This document shows, piece after piece, positions 11,480-22,557 of a stretch of DNA of 64,000 bases. Position 1 is the stretch's first letter. Every line of letters starts with the position of its first letter. Made by a program: the position numbers and the translations under genes. The notes below the pieces were generated by a model, which had not been told where the DNA came from, did not search any database, and worked only from the letters and a program-made list of their open reading frames with translations. The stretch comes from Prostheceraeus crozeri (lineage: Eukaryota > Platyhelminthes > Polycladida > Euryleptidae): the NCBI GenBank assembly GCA_907163375.1, contig CAJQUW010005348.1:186001-250000 (forward strand). Reading direction: 5' to 3'.

Positions 11480-14400
11480 GTAAGTGTCAAATATCAAACA
11501 GTTTGATCTCATCGCTAATGAAACTGAAGCTGCAGAATCGGCGGAATTCCTCAATATCGGAAGCCGTTCAGGATGAAAATTGCATCAGACTTAAATGCAG
11601 GCCGGGCTGCCCGCGAACTGCAACCTAATAAGATATTATCTAGGTTTTATTTCCTTGCAGATGTAGAGGATTGGAGGGAATCCGTAACTGAAAGTTGAGT
11701 GTGAACTTGATGATTCTGAGTGTTTTACAGAGCAATCCTCATTGATCAAAATTAGAATGAGCTTAATTGGCACTAGAGGATATTCGATTCACTGTAAAGT
11801 GTGGAGAGTTTTCTGCGCCGGTCCTCCGTTACCACTATATCGTTTTAATCTCTGAAATAGGCCTACTGTCTAGTGTCTAAAAGCGCACATACATAGCTGG
11901 CAACTTAGTATTCTATTCAATTGAAATACTTCCCTACGAGTATGCCTTCTGAAATGTATTCGTAACGAAGCAAACATCATTCGTTTATTATTACAATTTG
12001 CGATATATTTGCACAAATAAGATTCCCCAATTTTCAATATATTCGATCGATTTTCATCTACACACATTATTGAGAGCATTATTGATCCTCGAAACTCAAT
12101 TTGAGTATGGTCCCTGCTCAAGATGTAGAGCAGAGTGAATCAATGCAAAAGCAAACTCAGATAATCCTTTTATATCAAAATTTCCATAAACTTTCCATAA
12201 ATGACCTAACAAAAAGTATTTGCGTCCCTTCCTTGCTGGATTGGATATGCACAATTGACCCTTCGCTAAAGTGGTTTAAGTTGGTCTAATGTTTCTTCAG
12301 CATTTTGATTTCCTTTTGTGCAGCATTTCTTTTTTCTCAATCACTCGAAAAATGTCAATTAAAAAAATATTATCAAACCTTTAAATTTGGATAAAGCCAA
12401 TTTTCAGTTGTAACCGCGAGTTTACTTTGATGAAATATTGTCTTGTCATGACGGCAACAACAATAAATCCAACAAGTGAGTAGAATAGAGAGAGACACTA
12501 GTGAACTAAGCAAGTGGACCATATTTCAATGCACTCAATTAGTTAGAGGTGAAATATCTCGGCTAATATTCATTCGGTGATATTTTGATAATTTGATGTC
12601 ACAAATTTAGTACAGACTATAGAAAGCAGACAAACAGACCGTCAGACATCTTTTGAAAAAAACATCAGCAGAAGGGAAATTAACCCCTGCAACACTTGCT
12701 GTGAAGATTCTTCTTCCTGTCTGATTCATATCATTGTTTATCAGTGCCATCATTTTATCATGCATTTTTCTGGTAGGCTGGCATACCAATTTGTCTAATC
12801 AACTTTGATAGACTAGCTTATAACTTTGATTATATAGAGCACTCGTGAAAATGCGATTAAAATACAGACGGCATTACAGTACGAATGCAGCTAGTCATCA
12901 GAAAATTCAAGTTAAATCTATTGATCAAATCAATAATCGCTGTCACAACTTAGGACTTTGTAAAGATATTCATAAAATAAGCATAAAGCCTTGAGTGTTT
13001 TGCTGAATAATTGACTTGACCAACACTAAACAGCCAAGAGGAATGAAACTGATAGGACTTTCGCAAAAGGAATCACATTCTTCAGAGAATATCCTGAGGA
13101 GATGATAGAAGATCAAAGGTATTAGCTTATCTGAGGACGTTTCGTCGTTCTCGGTAATCGCTTTTTGTTCTTTGATATATTTGCTATGCCAAGCCACTAT
13201 TAGACTTTAATAAAACATGATGCGTTTAAAAAAGTTCCTTAGCGTATGCTCTCTGGTTCAAAAGTGGTCTATGGTATTTTTAGAAATTTCCAAGTTAAGA
13301 CATTCGATGCTTACTCATGCAAAATAATTAGCCTAAATGTTATATTCCCAGCTTTCATTGTATTTTATGCTTAGATGGATTAAAAAGTCACTTATCAATG
13401 TAAGGGGCCTCAGTTATGCTTTGTTGCTCAGTACTAACATGTCAGTGTGTCACGATAATAAGGTGCGATAACCGTAGATTGTGTTGTGCTAAATGATATC
13501 AGGTTTATGCAATTTATTGAATAGCTGCATTGTCAAAGGGACAGGAACATCTGTTTTTGTCCTACAACTTATTTAAAACAATCTTAACTGCTTAAAGCCA
13601 GATTTTCAAAAATGGCTGTAAAACTATGCATATGTTTAATGCTTCAAAGATGATTTAAAACAACGCTTTTGAAGAAAGCTTTATTTCTCTTATACATGCA
13701 AATATTGTTGAAGAATCGTGCTTCGACGAGGATTTATGTATTCATAAGCGATTGTAAAGTGCCTGTTCACCGGGGCATAGACACCGTGGTCTTTATCATG
13801 TGTTTTTAGACACATTATGTTTACAAAGTATAGTTGAGATTCCAGTAATTAATGAGTGTTATATGCGTGTAGATTAATTGATAGGCATCCTGATGTTTAT
13901 TCAGAGGGAGATCGATGATCCTGCAGTCTTTCCATGACGAGAGAGGCGAATGCGAAAGCTTAGACTTCTTCAAGAAGTTGAGTATAGCTGTCAGGAAATT
14001 AAGATATAAAAGTTCAGTTTAGTAAACTTACGAATAGCATGTGCTTCATAACATCATTCATCATCATTGCAAGTGCTTTATTTCATACAGCAAAACTTTT
14101 GAAATTGCCGGCGCATTTGACAGGTTGTTCAATTGAAAATAAACGATGCAAGATACTAAATTAAAAGACCATACTAAATAAACAATGATACAAAAATTTT
14201 CTGATGTAATTCCTTTTTTAAAATATTTCAAAAGCATGTTTCTTGAACACTACAGTCGCTACTGTGTTTTTTATGCCCTTGTTTTTACCCCGTATACCAT
14301 GTTTGACCCTTTTTGAAGGATGCCTGCGTATAGCACTTTTTTGCCAACGGTACGTATCACTGCTTCATCCACACTTTATGATTGAGCCAGCTACTTTATT

Positions 14401-15365
14401 TTATGAATTCTCAATTGCAGTTTGCATGTTCAGCTTAATTACAACGCTTCACGATTCAACAAATGCACATCTCTCTCCTCACGTTTGCGATTTTCGAGAA
14501 TTTCCCATACTTTGAAAATTTTGGGGCAATTTGAGTTTTACAAACTCAATTGATTTGTCATTAAACCGATCCATGGCATGTACTTTTTGAGTAAACTGTT
14601 CGTTGATGATTACATAAAGGCACCATTAGCATTGTGGATATTATGCTTTGCGGCATGATATCAATGAAAAAGTCCGCATTTCCATTAATGGCTCGGAAAT
14701 CCGATCGCTTATGCGGCATAAAATGGCGAAAAATAGATTTTCGAGCTGTTAAAGTTGACAAACAAATGGTCATTCAGTTTTACTTTTGAGTGGTGAATAA
14801 CTTCTTCAGCCAGTTCATGTCGTTTCTCCATCTTTTTCATTCATTGAGATTCGAATTTTCAATCAGACTCAGTAGAATGTATGCCTAGGTAAAATCTAAC
14901 TTGAAGGGTTTTCACAGAGAATAGCTTCACATCGCACGGAGGGGTCACACCGCTGGTTTTTTGGTTTTTCTTTTTCAATTAACGCAGAGTATATCGCTGA
15001 CTAAATATCACCAATATTTGTACGATTCCAGAAAGTAACATTTCAAGGAGCAGGCGCTATCAGCGTCGATGCCAATCGTCATTGTCAGAGGTAGCTGTCC
15101 ACAATTCTTGCCAGTATCTTGACCTTGTAATTATAGTCTACTTCATGATCTATCACAGTGCTTGTTATTGGAATCAGCGTAGGCAATTCCTCACTTCAAG
15201 TCGTTTGCTTGTCATAAAGCAAAATAAATAAATAAAGCTTGTTTAGAATCGGAATCACTTCAAGGACGGAGTCTCTTTACCATGTGGCCGGGTTGTTATT
15301 TATCCTACTCTCATTCTTTTTGTATCGAGTTGCTAGCAAGAATACAGATTGTACCTATTTTGAAA
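11480..15365. other. Apparent K2P intron / non-coding
   Basis: The segment starts with the gtaagt donor. I found no acceptor followed by the expected second half of the first pore and the second pore domain. The ORFs here are short and unrecognised. It is AT-rich with no obvious repeats. Confidence 0.4.
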
Positions 15366-15455
15366 GTTTTAGGTTTGACTCGACCAAGGCTTGAACCAAC
15401 CAAGGTCTCCCGGACTCAGAGCGAACACTCTACCACAAGGCCACAGCGCCGTTGG
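15366..15455 (-). repeat. tRNA-derived SINE head
   Basis: Reading the minus strand, an A-box-like tggccttgtgg (15433-15443) is followed by a B-box-like ggttcaagcc (15389-15398), about 45 bases apart as in tRNA promoters. The segment gtagagtgttcgctctgagtc between them looks like a tRNA D-arm/anticodon region. A mature tRNA is unlikely because the acceptor arms do not pair, so this is best read as the head of a SINE. The body may continue to about 15230 on the minus strand, but its end is not clear. Confidence 0.55.
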
Positions 15456-15465
15456 TCATGTTAGT

Positions 15466-18400
15466 TTCATTAAGCTACTTTAAATGCTCGCTGCACCGGC
15501 GCCTGAAGCATCTACTAGCACATCGGTGTATCAACATGGTTTGGTCATTGTACTGTCTGTCTATATTTAAGATATGGACCACGCCATTTCTGGATGGCTT
15601 GCCAGACGAGCACAGCAGTAGCATAGGTGTAAAAATACTATTGCTAGTTACTTCCTGAGACATGAATGATTGTATAAGGCAAGTAGTAATGAGATTTCGA
15701 TCGACTTACATCTACCTGACAATTTTCTGATGTGTTTTGAGTCATGTTTTTTTAAAAAATGTATTTTGATATGTTTTTGAATAATTATCCGAAACCAACA
15801 TCAAACAACAAAAGAAGTATTTTTCTCATACACTTGAAAATGAAGATCGCTCTCAAAGTGGTCTTTCCCTCGAAACTGTACTCATGAAGGCTGCAATTCA
15901 TTCAAGGTTTACGATGATATCATGTAGTAGTCTTCTTGAACTGATTCTCTCTTTCGGGAATTCTGACGGCATTTTTTGGGATCTTAGACTGTTGAGCTTG
16001 CAAGTTCAGAGTGCGTATTGAAATTTGATCAAAAATTGTTGGATTAGTGCTTCCCCTAGGTGTTAGGGCGACATTCATGATCACTGGATGCCGATGTAAT
16101 TAATACGTGCATAATAAAACAGAAAGCGATTTTTTGTGGTGCACTGTCTTACAATTCTTTCCCAAAATGCTTGTCATATTTCTCTCGCATATTTCGAAGG
16201 TTGAGAGAAGGAGGCATCTGAAAAAAGAAAAATGAAGTAAAGGAAATGAGTTGTTTTCGGAAGTCACGTGTTTTGTTTTGTTTGAAGGTAAATTGTCTGT
16301 AAGCTGTTCGGTGATTCTTGATATTTTTCCTGTCATGGCACCCATGTTCCTGGTTGTGTTTTCAGCAAGCCCACTCTGAATTCTAACCATACGGGGTGAA
16401 TCGGTTCCCTATCGCAGTGTGACTTTCTGACTTTTTAGTTTTAGCATATTTTCAAAGTTTACTCAATCAAGAATTTGGCCTACTAGAAAATGATGTATTT
16501 TAAAACGTACATTTATTCAAAAATACAAATCACTTTTGTATGATAATATGCAGCAATTAAACGCATTGACTTTCAATATGAGATCGATCTACACGTAGTC
16601 ACAGAAGTATGACTAATTTTGTTAATTTTTATGATCTATTCTATGAGCATTGTTTCACAATATGACTTTGTTTGAATACAGATTTGGAAATTTGCACGCT
16701 GTCGTGAAAGCTGCTTTAAAAAGTATTTTCAAGCAGCAGTTTTTGCGTCTTTATCTAATAATCTGAATGACTGTCATGCTTGTATCTACTGTATGCTTTC
16801 AGTTGTATTCTGTACACCAAGGTTAGAGGCCACCGCCAAGCATCTGCAGAAAACGTTTGAAGGCCGACTGGCCGGTCGGTTGTTCTAATTAGGCTTGCGT
16901 GTGTATCAATCATTCTGGAATTAATTGACGAGTTTTTCAAATACATAGAATCGCAACATTGTACGAGCATAAGATAACATAATTTTTATGACGCAAACAT
17001 TGCGAACCGCTTCTTGATCGTTCTTTAAAGTGGATGACAAAGCCGTACAATTTTTAGTGAAAGTTGGCGATGATAAAGCAGTTTAGGTACTTATGATACC
17101 TATAATACAACGCATGAGCAACATTTTTTGCTGTTTTTCAATTTTGCAGGTAATAATGTTCATACACAATTACATCAATAAGTTTATGTGATAAGTCTAT
17201 TAATTGCTGAATTCACGGCTCCTTTTGATCGAGGATTCTAATTGTAGCTTAAACTTTGTTTTTCGTAATGAGTACTACAAAGTTTTTGTAGTTGGTTTTA
17301 CGGTAGTGAGGACACGTCGATGCTGATTAAGTAATAATCTATAGATTCGCGCATAGACAATTATTTATCTATACATTAAGCCGCACTCGATCTCAAATAG
17401 AGTTTCCGGAATCGCATACTGCAGCAAAAATGAATTTTGTAAGAATTATGTGTTTGTTAGCCGAAAAATGATTCCATGTCTTGAATAAGTTATTACTCGC
17501 ATTGCTGTTCAATCTCATTAATGCGCGTACAAAATATATTATCAGAGTACTTATTAGATGCTTATCACAGTCTAATTACCTGATAGAAGATCAATTTGGA
17601 TAGAAACTGATGAAAATCAGGTGTCCTTGCGATTCATCGGGAACTCCTGCTTATCCGAACTACCAGTAAGTCTAACATATGGTACACAGAAAACCAGAAA
17701 TCGAATGATAAGTTCCAGGTCAAAGTTCCAGCCGGTTTTGATTACGCCGACCGCCGGCCCGGCCTCTGCCGGCCAGCTACGATCACGGGGATCTTCTTCA
17801 GGTAGCTACTCACGTGGACCTTCACCAGGTAAATCCCCACGGGGACTTATCCCACGCTTTCCCCTCAAGGAACATCCACACGCTAATTTTCTTCAGACGA
17901 AAATTGAAATTTCGAATCTTTAAGCAATAATGGTCCTAAACCATTATTATTCGACGAAGTAGCCTTGAAAATCACTGAGTCGTGGAAAATTGATCGGTGA
18001 TACTTTGGACTGTCATCCACAGTTGCCCACGTATGTCAATTTTGTGGCAACGAATGTCGTGGTTTTGGAAATAACGATGATTCGCGAGGACACTACTATT
18101 GCATTTTACAAATTAATTAACAGAAGTGTCGATGCTCGACAGGAAGCAAGATTATGGAGAGAACGAACTGAAGTGTATGTAGGTGAAACATAGCGGCACG
18201 GAAGAATGATTAGAGCGAGGTAAATTTTCTAGAACACAGTTGTGAAGTGGATAATCAGGAAGACTATATATTGTGAGGCAGTCATTGGCGAGTCAGTCTA
18301 GTAGTTATAACGATGTCAGGCTTGATTGAACATTTACAAAAAGGATCATATAATGCCAGGAGCTATTCTCTTTGATTCATTGAGTTTTGAATCATTGAAT

Positions 18401-19698
18401 CACAGGTTTTCAATATATAGGTGATGCGTGCATGATGAAAGATTGAATTTTAGACAAAAAGAATCAAGATTTGTCAAAGAGAAGAATGGCTTCAAGGAAT
18501 CAAGCGCCACTATAAGGTACAATTGATTCTATCAAAATGAGCGTTCCATTTTAAATCATCGCTTTTGAGTGATCAGTAAATTTAGAGAACAGAATTAAAA
18601 AAAAGAAATTTGAGTGATCATTCAAAAAATTAGAATTCAAAGATGTCAGATTTTGAATGATCAACTACGAATTGCATATCAAAATCGTACAAATGAATTT
18701 TCCCGAAATAAAGCAAAATAAATTTTCACGCCTATTTTGATAAGCATTACCTATATCTGCATGTGTTGGCATTACATTGACGTATTTACTTTAAAATGGA
18801 ATATAAAATTTCGCCTAGATTGACGATTTTCAAGAATGAATGGTGTGAAGCATTGTTACCAATCAAAAGCGTATGCACATCTGATATGTGTGAAGTCTTT
18901 ATCAGAGAAAGTATTAGTGATTATGACATGCGTTAATATCTATGTGTTAATTAAGGAAGATGATCATTTCAATCGTTCGATATGGAAATGGTTTTATTCA
19001 CATTGCAATATTTCTATGATGCTGATTTAGATGGTTATTAATGTACAACGCTAAGTAAATATCTTATAGGATTTGTTTTCATTGAGTGATCACATTGATA
19101 CAAATTTACGCCAACATTGATGCAAATGTTTGTTGTAAACCAAAAATTCATCAATTGACATCTAATTCATTTAAATACAAGTGGAGGAATCAGAACTCTA
19201 ATCAATATAGTTTGTTTCACTACCGGGAGCGGACATCACAGCTGCCAATGAATCTGAAAAAGAGTGAGTTAAACGCATGAGCAAATTCGAGTCAAAAATT
19301 CGTGTCTTTTGTTGACTTAATAGTTGTCATTCTCTTAAGATGTTCAATTCACTGAGACAGACCTTTGTTGTCAAATTCGAATCAGTTTCTGAATCTATTA
19401 TATATCATTATGGCGGGCATTACGCAATACTAAAGAGCAGATTTGTCATTCAACACTGTCCATGATAATTGAACTCAATTTCTCACGAGTTTAAATCCAG
19501 GGAGCTTCTCGGTCATTGGCTGTTATCGAAAACGTCAATGCTATTATCTTTCAGGCAGGAGCTGCTGTGTTGCAATAGTTTTTAAGCAGTGGTGGGCAGT
19601 CAAGTAGTAACAGCGGACCACCAATGAAGAAGGCAGTATATGCAGTAGGCTTAGAATTGTTTTACTCTGCACTTTTAAGCATGCACAAAGACTGTTGA
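15466..19698. other. Non-coding stretch between the SINE and the Polinton
   Basis: No coding exon is recognised. A GC-richer island with a 27-bp tandem repeat at about 17.77-17.85 kb is listed separately. The other open frames are short and have no motifs. Confidence 0.4.
17768..17848 (+). repeat. Three degenerate 27-bp tandem repeats
   Basis: Three units begin tcacgggg, tcacgtgg and ccacgggg at intervals of 27 bases, each followed by a nearly shared (g)acctt/atctt-tc-ccaggta body. In one + frame they encode 9-residue repeats of the type SRGPSPGKS. The surrounding segment is GC-rich with ccggcc motifs. A small minisatellite is likely; coding function is not shown. Confidence 0.4.
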
Positions 19699-19704
19699 AC
19701 TGTT
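19699..19704 (+). repeat. Left 6-bp target-site duplication of the Polinton
   Basis: actgtt immediately precedes the left TIR and is repeated exactly at 42913-42918 after the right TIR. Six-base duplications are characteristic of Polinton/Maverick integration. Confidence 0.9.
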
Positions 19705-20255
19705 AGTAGTAAGTAAAACTCCACTTCTGGACCGCGCAAGATGGCCGCCGTCGCTGACGTCCCCCCCCCTCTGGAACGGCAGAGTGTCGTGGTCGGCCGC
19801 CGTGGTGCTTTGAGTCTGACGACCCCCCCCCTCTGGAACGACAGAGTGTCGTGGTGTGCCGGCCAAGTGCGTCCGCCAGGTTCGCTGACGTCGTCCCCCC
19901 CTCTGGTCGACCGTCGTATAGCGCGCGGTGATGTGGTGTCGAGGTTGGCGTGGTGTGCCGGCCAGGTTGGGAGAGTGGACTGTCGTAGCTCACCTGAAAA
20001 AATCCTAAGTGTCAGAGTGGCTTTGTATGGGTAAAATTTTGAAAATTTTCCAAAGTGTGGAATTTCGACCTGGGACCTTCACCAAAACATTTTTCATCAA
20101 ATTTCACGGACCTCCCCCCCCTCGGGAGAGCTCGCTTCGATCTTGGCTTCTAGTGGACGGATTTTGTCGTGCAATAGCTCGTTTGAAAGCTAAGAGTGAG
20201 ACAAATTCACTGAAAGAAACGGCTTGTTCATATCTGTCTTCGTTTAGATGTGAGA
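19705..20255 (+). repeat. Left terminal inverted repeat of the Polinton
   Basis: The outer ~280 bases are CpG-rich and hold several C7-C9 tracts within imperfect ~60-bp subrepeats (…ccctctggaac-g-cagagtgtcgtgg…). The inner part, from 19990, is AT-richer and matches the reverse complement of the right end, including ctgaaaaaatcctaagtgtc and the segment around 20155-20255. The left side has one copy of the unit that forms a tandem array on the right. ORFs drawn across this region are spurious. Confidence 0.88.
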
Positions 20256-20386
20256 CGCCATTTAAGATTTTGGGAGATTGACGAAAAACGACAGAGTTAG
20301 AATTTCCCAAGAAACAGCTCCAGCGGGCGAATGAAGGCTCGGATTGGTAAACGGAGGCCAGATTTGGAATCAGCTTGATGTTATTG

Positions 20387-20434
20387 TCCAATGAGGATCA
20401 TCATCCAATGAGAATCAAGCATTTCTATATAAAT
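20387..20434 (+). promoter_or_regulatory. CCAAT-CCAAT-TATA promoter of the first Polinton gene
   Basis: Two ccaatga boxes (20388 and 20405) are followed by tatataaata at 20425-20434. The start codon is about 105 bases downstream of the TATA box, with a ct-rich leader (ctctctctctct near 20502-20513). The polymerase gene has the same order of elements. Confidence 0.7.
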
Positions 20435-20539
20435 AGCGAGCCTTCCACAGTGAGAATCATTCCATCGTTGAATCGCACGAGTGACGGACGCACATTTTCT
20501 CTCTCTCTCTCTAGTTCCCTATTCTATTATCCAACTAAA

Positions 20540-21314
20540 ATGGTAAGTCGCTACTTTCCTCCCTCTCCTCCCTTGAACGTAAACTTAATACAATCTTTTT
20601 CATTTTCAGGCATCTACTCCATCTGCTGCACTAGTAGGACAAAATGGCGGTCAAACGTTACAAGGTTCGCTACGATCAGATCATCTACAACTGAGGCCAG
20701 TTGAAGAAACAACCAAGGTACATAATCCTACACCGCTACAGCGTAAATTTAAACAAGTCTTGCGTTATGACGATCATGGCGTAGTACTCCAAACGGGAAT
20801 GCTCCCTTCCACGGATGTCAAGATAATGCACAATCAGTATGGGGACTACATACTGATCCCCGTGAGTCCGTACATTCGCCACCAACTTGATATTATTGAG
20901 GAGTACGTGACATTAAATATGGACATTCCTACTCCTCTTGCTCAATAGTGGAAGGCGAGGGATGACAAGGATACTCCCTATAGAAAGATTTGGGATGGTA
21001 ATCAAATTTGCCTACCGGTATCACATTGGTGCACTTACTATAAGAAGAAGGGAGATCATTCAACACCCATCACATGCGACGAGCTCGGAGAAGGTACTTG
21101 GGATATCCTTTTCAAAGTGAATGGGCTATATTATGGTTGGCATAAGGATAATAAAATAGCCTCTCTCTCCATGCATATGGAATCCATCCTATATATTCCA
21201 AAACCACCCAACGTGGACGACATAATTGATCAAATCCTTAACAGCAGTGGTACGAAGCGCAAGTCGGAGAAGAATGCTGCATCAAAACGCAAATCAAAGA
21301 AGGAGAATTACTAG
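20540..21314 (+). pseudogene. Spliced Polinton protein of unknown function, interrupted by TAG
   Basis: The first exon is only the start codon (20540-20542), followed by a 67-nt intron (gtaagt at 20543, ttttcag ending at 20609). The second exon begins gcatct and encodes ASTPSAALVGQNGG. The frame reaches TAG at 20946-20948 (context caa-tag-tgg) after 113 residues. The same frame then stays open to 21312-21314, giving about 235 codons in all. The downstream part looks like real coding sequence, with many aromatic residues (for example GTWDILFKVNGLYYGWHKD) and a Lys/Arg-rich, nuclear-signal-like tail. The TAG is therefore a nonsense mutation, a read-through site or a sequence error. I do not recognise the family. 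Its position first in the rightward block, under a strong TATA promoter, fits an early gene, which is inference. Confidence 0.65.
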
Positions 21315-21348
21315 TCCTTTCCTAACTCTACCCTATGACAATTCGCTT

Positions 21349-21474
21349 ATGTGCTTTGAGTGTCGTAGACGTGGTCTTATTAGATACATTTTACTTCTTC
21401 GTTGCCATCATATCATTTGTGTATTTTGTCGTGAAAAGCATCGATGTAATTCTTCATTTTGTAATATGTTATAG
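21349..21474 (+). CDS. Small RING-like zinc-binding protein
   Basis: This 41-residue frame is almost entirely a metal-binding pattern: C2-x2-C5, then C19-x-H21, C24-x2-C27, C33 and C38. The order C-x2-C, C-x-H-x2-C-x2-C, C-C is that of a RING finger, with slightly odd spacing in the last pair. Start at the ATG at 21349; an in-frame upstream extension exists but overlaps the previous gene. RING domains commonly act in ubiquitin transfer; a specific role here is not shown. It may be a fragment of a larger gene, because a second RING-like protein lies at 22.6-22.9 kb. Confidence 0.45.
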   Translation: MCFECRRRGLIRYILLLRCHHIICVFCREKHRCNSSFCNML

Positions 21475-21526
21475 AACGTTTCCTTAGATGTGTAAATTTC
21501 CGTTTTAGGCTTCTATCATCATTTTT

Positions 21527-22057
21527 ATGGATTGTGAGGGTGAACCTGTACAGGAGCTCAGTGCTATTGCTATGAACAATTGGACATATCAGATTGTCAG
21601 TGTCTATCATCAACATGCCAACTGCAATCCCAATGTTGATCAATGGGCGAGAAAACACATTCATGGACTTAATCTGAAATATTTGCAAGACTATGGCTTT
21701 TCTTGTGAAAGTGCTCTTCTTATTGACTTTAAACGATGGTTAGCTGCTTTCAATGTTATACGCATCTTTTGTAATAATCCTGGTAAGGAGAGGAAAGTAT
21801 TTCTCAATCTAATCATTGATGATATTTTGCTCCCACCTTGGGATAGTAGAGTGAATCAACATTATCATGAAGTCACGAAACGTTTTAAGGATTTGTCTGT
21901 TCCTATTTTGTCTGTTCGTTGTAGTAGCTACGTTCATAACCAATGCTTCTTTCCTCCTTACCTCAGCACTGCCAAAGTCCTGTATGGTTATCATTGCTCG
22001 CTGTATGATAGTTACCAGCTGTATCTATTTTATCTCTTTCAAACCATTGATTTATAA
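21527..22057 (+). CDS. DEDDh-type exonuclease-like protein
   Basis: 176 aa. The N-terminus carries D-x-E (MDCEGEP). In-frame codons back to 21509 encode a hydrophobic strand (ASIIIF) just before it, as expected for exonuclease motif I. Later come a conserved-looking KHIHGLNLKYLQDYGF segment and, near the C-terminus, HCSLYDSYQLYLFYL, which resembles motif III of DEDDh nucleases (H-x4-D). A middle acidic residue could be among IIDD. The upstream ttttag at 21508 is a possible splice acceptor followed by gcttct (Ala-Ser), recalling the first exon design of two other genes in this element, but no good donor is visible. Fold and activity are inferred from motifs only. Confidence 0.45.
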   Translation: MDCEGEPVQELSAIAMNNWTYQIVSVYHQHANCNPNVDQWARKHIHGLNLKYLQDYGFSCESALLIDFKRWLAAFNVIRIFCNNPGKERKVFLNLIIDDILLPPWDSRVNQHYHEVTKRFKDLSVPILSVRCSSYVHNQCFFPPYLSTAKVLYGYHCSLYDSYQLYLFYLFQTIDL

Positions 22058-22144
22058 TGCATGCTTGTTACTATTATTCAATAAATGTTACTATGAGAAG
22101 AGTTGTTGATTTCATGCAATGGATGGGTTAGATAAAGGGCGATC

Positions 22145-22555
22145 ATGTCTTTCTCAAACGACTGCGGAACATTACATTTTCATAGGCAAAGTTTAAAAGG
22201 AGCTGTTCAAGATTATGTGATAAATTTTCATAAAGATGAGACCGACATCGAAGCAGTGGTCGATGATGCTAGCACTCTATTTCTAGAGTTAATGAATACA
22301 TTCTCTGATAGCATTGTCATGGCGCGATTAGTTGTGAAAATTAAGTTTAGTCATTTTGGAAAGGAAGAGGTGGAAAGTCGCTCTTTCCATTTTGCTTCTT
22401 ATTCAATGGAAGTGGTAGATCACCCCGAAGAATTTTTTAAAAGACATATGATAAAAATTGCTGAACGTCTTACTGCATTTAACCATCATGGTAGCAGTCT
22501 AGTGATTGAAGCGATTTCAGATATTCACATTCAACTTTCCATAAAGAAAAATTGA
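22145..22555 (+). CDS. Free-standing relative of the polymerase B N-terminal domain
   Basis: 136 aa, no enzyme motif. Its layout follows the N-terminal region of this element's own DNA polymerase (about 35.64-35.99 kb, minus strand). Both have a DY start, a hydrophobic strand (RLVVKIKFSHF versus ALIYLKLKYIKI), a central V-[DN]-x-x-E segment, a helix ending in a Phe-Asn motif (AERLTAFNHHGSSLVIEAI versus NVDKFNQRESALIFDGV) and a closing strand (IHIQLSI versus IFKISL). I infer a duplicated or split-off domain that may bind DNA or a replication partner. The gene ends two bases before the next ATG (tgaaaatg). Confidence 0.5.
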   Translation: MSFSNDCGTLHFHRQSLKGAVQDYVINFHKDETDIEAVVDDASTLFLELMNTFSDSIVMARLVVKIKFSHFGKEEVESRSFHFASYSMEVVDHPEEFFKRHMIKIAERLTAFNHHGSSLVIEAISDIHIQLSIKKN

Positions 22556-22557
22556 AA

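Noticed and set aside
19741..20391. ORFs across the left Polinton end, with mirror ORFs at 42537-42969
   Set aside because: They follow the CpG-rich TIR repeats on both strands and frames; no motif.
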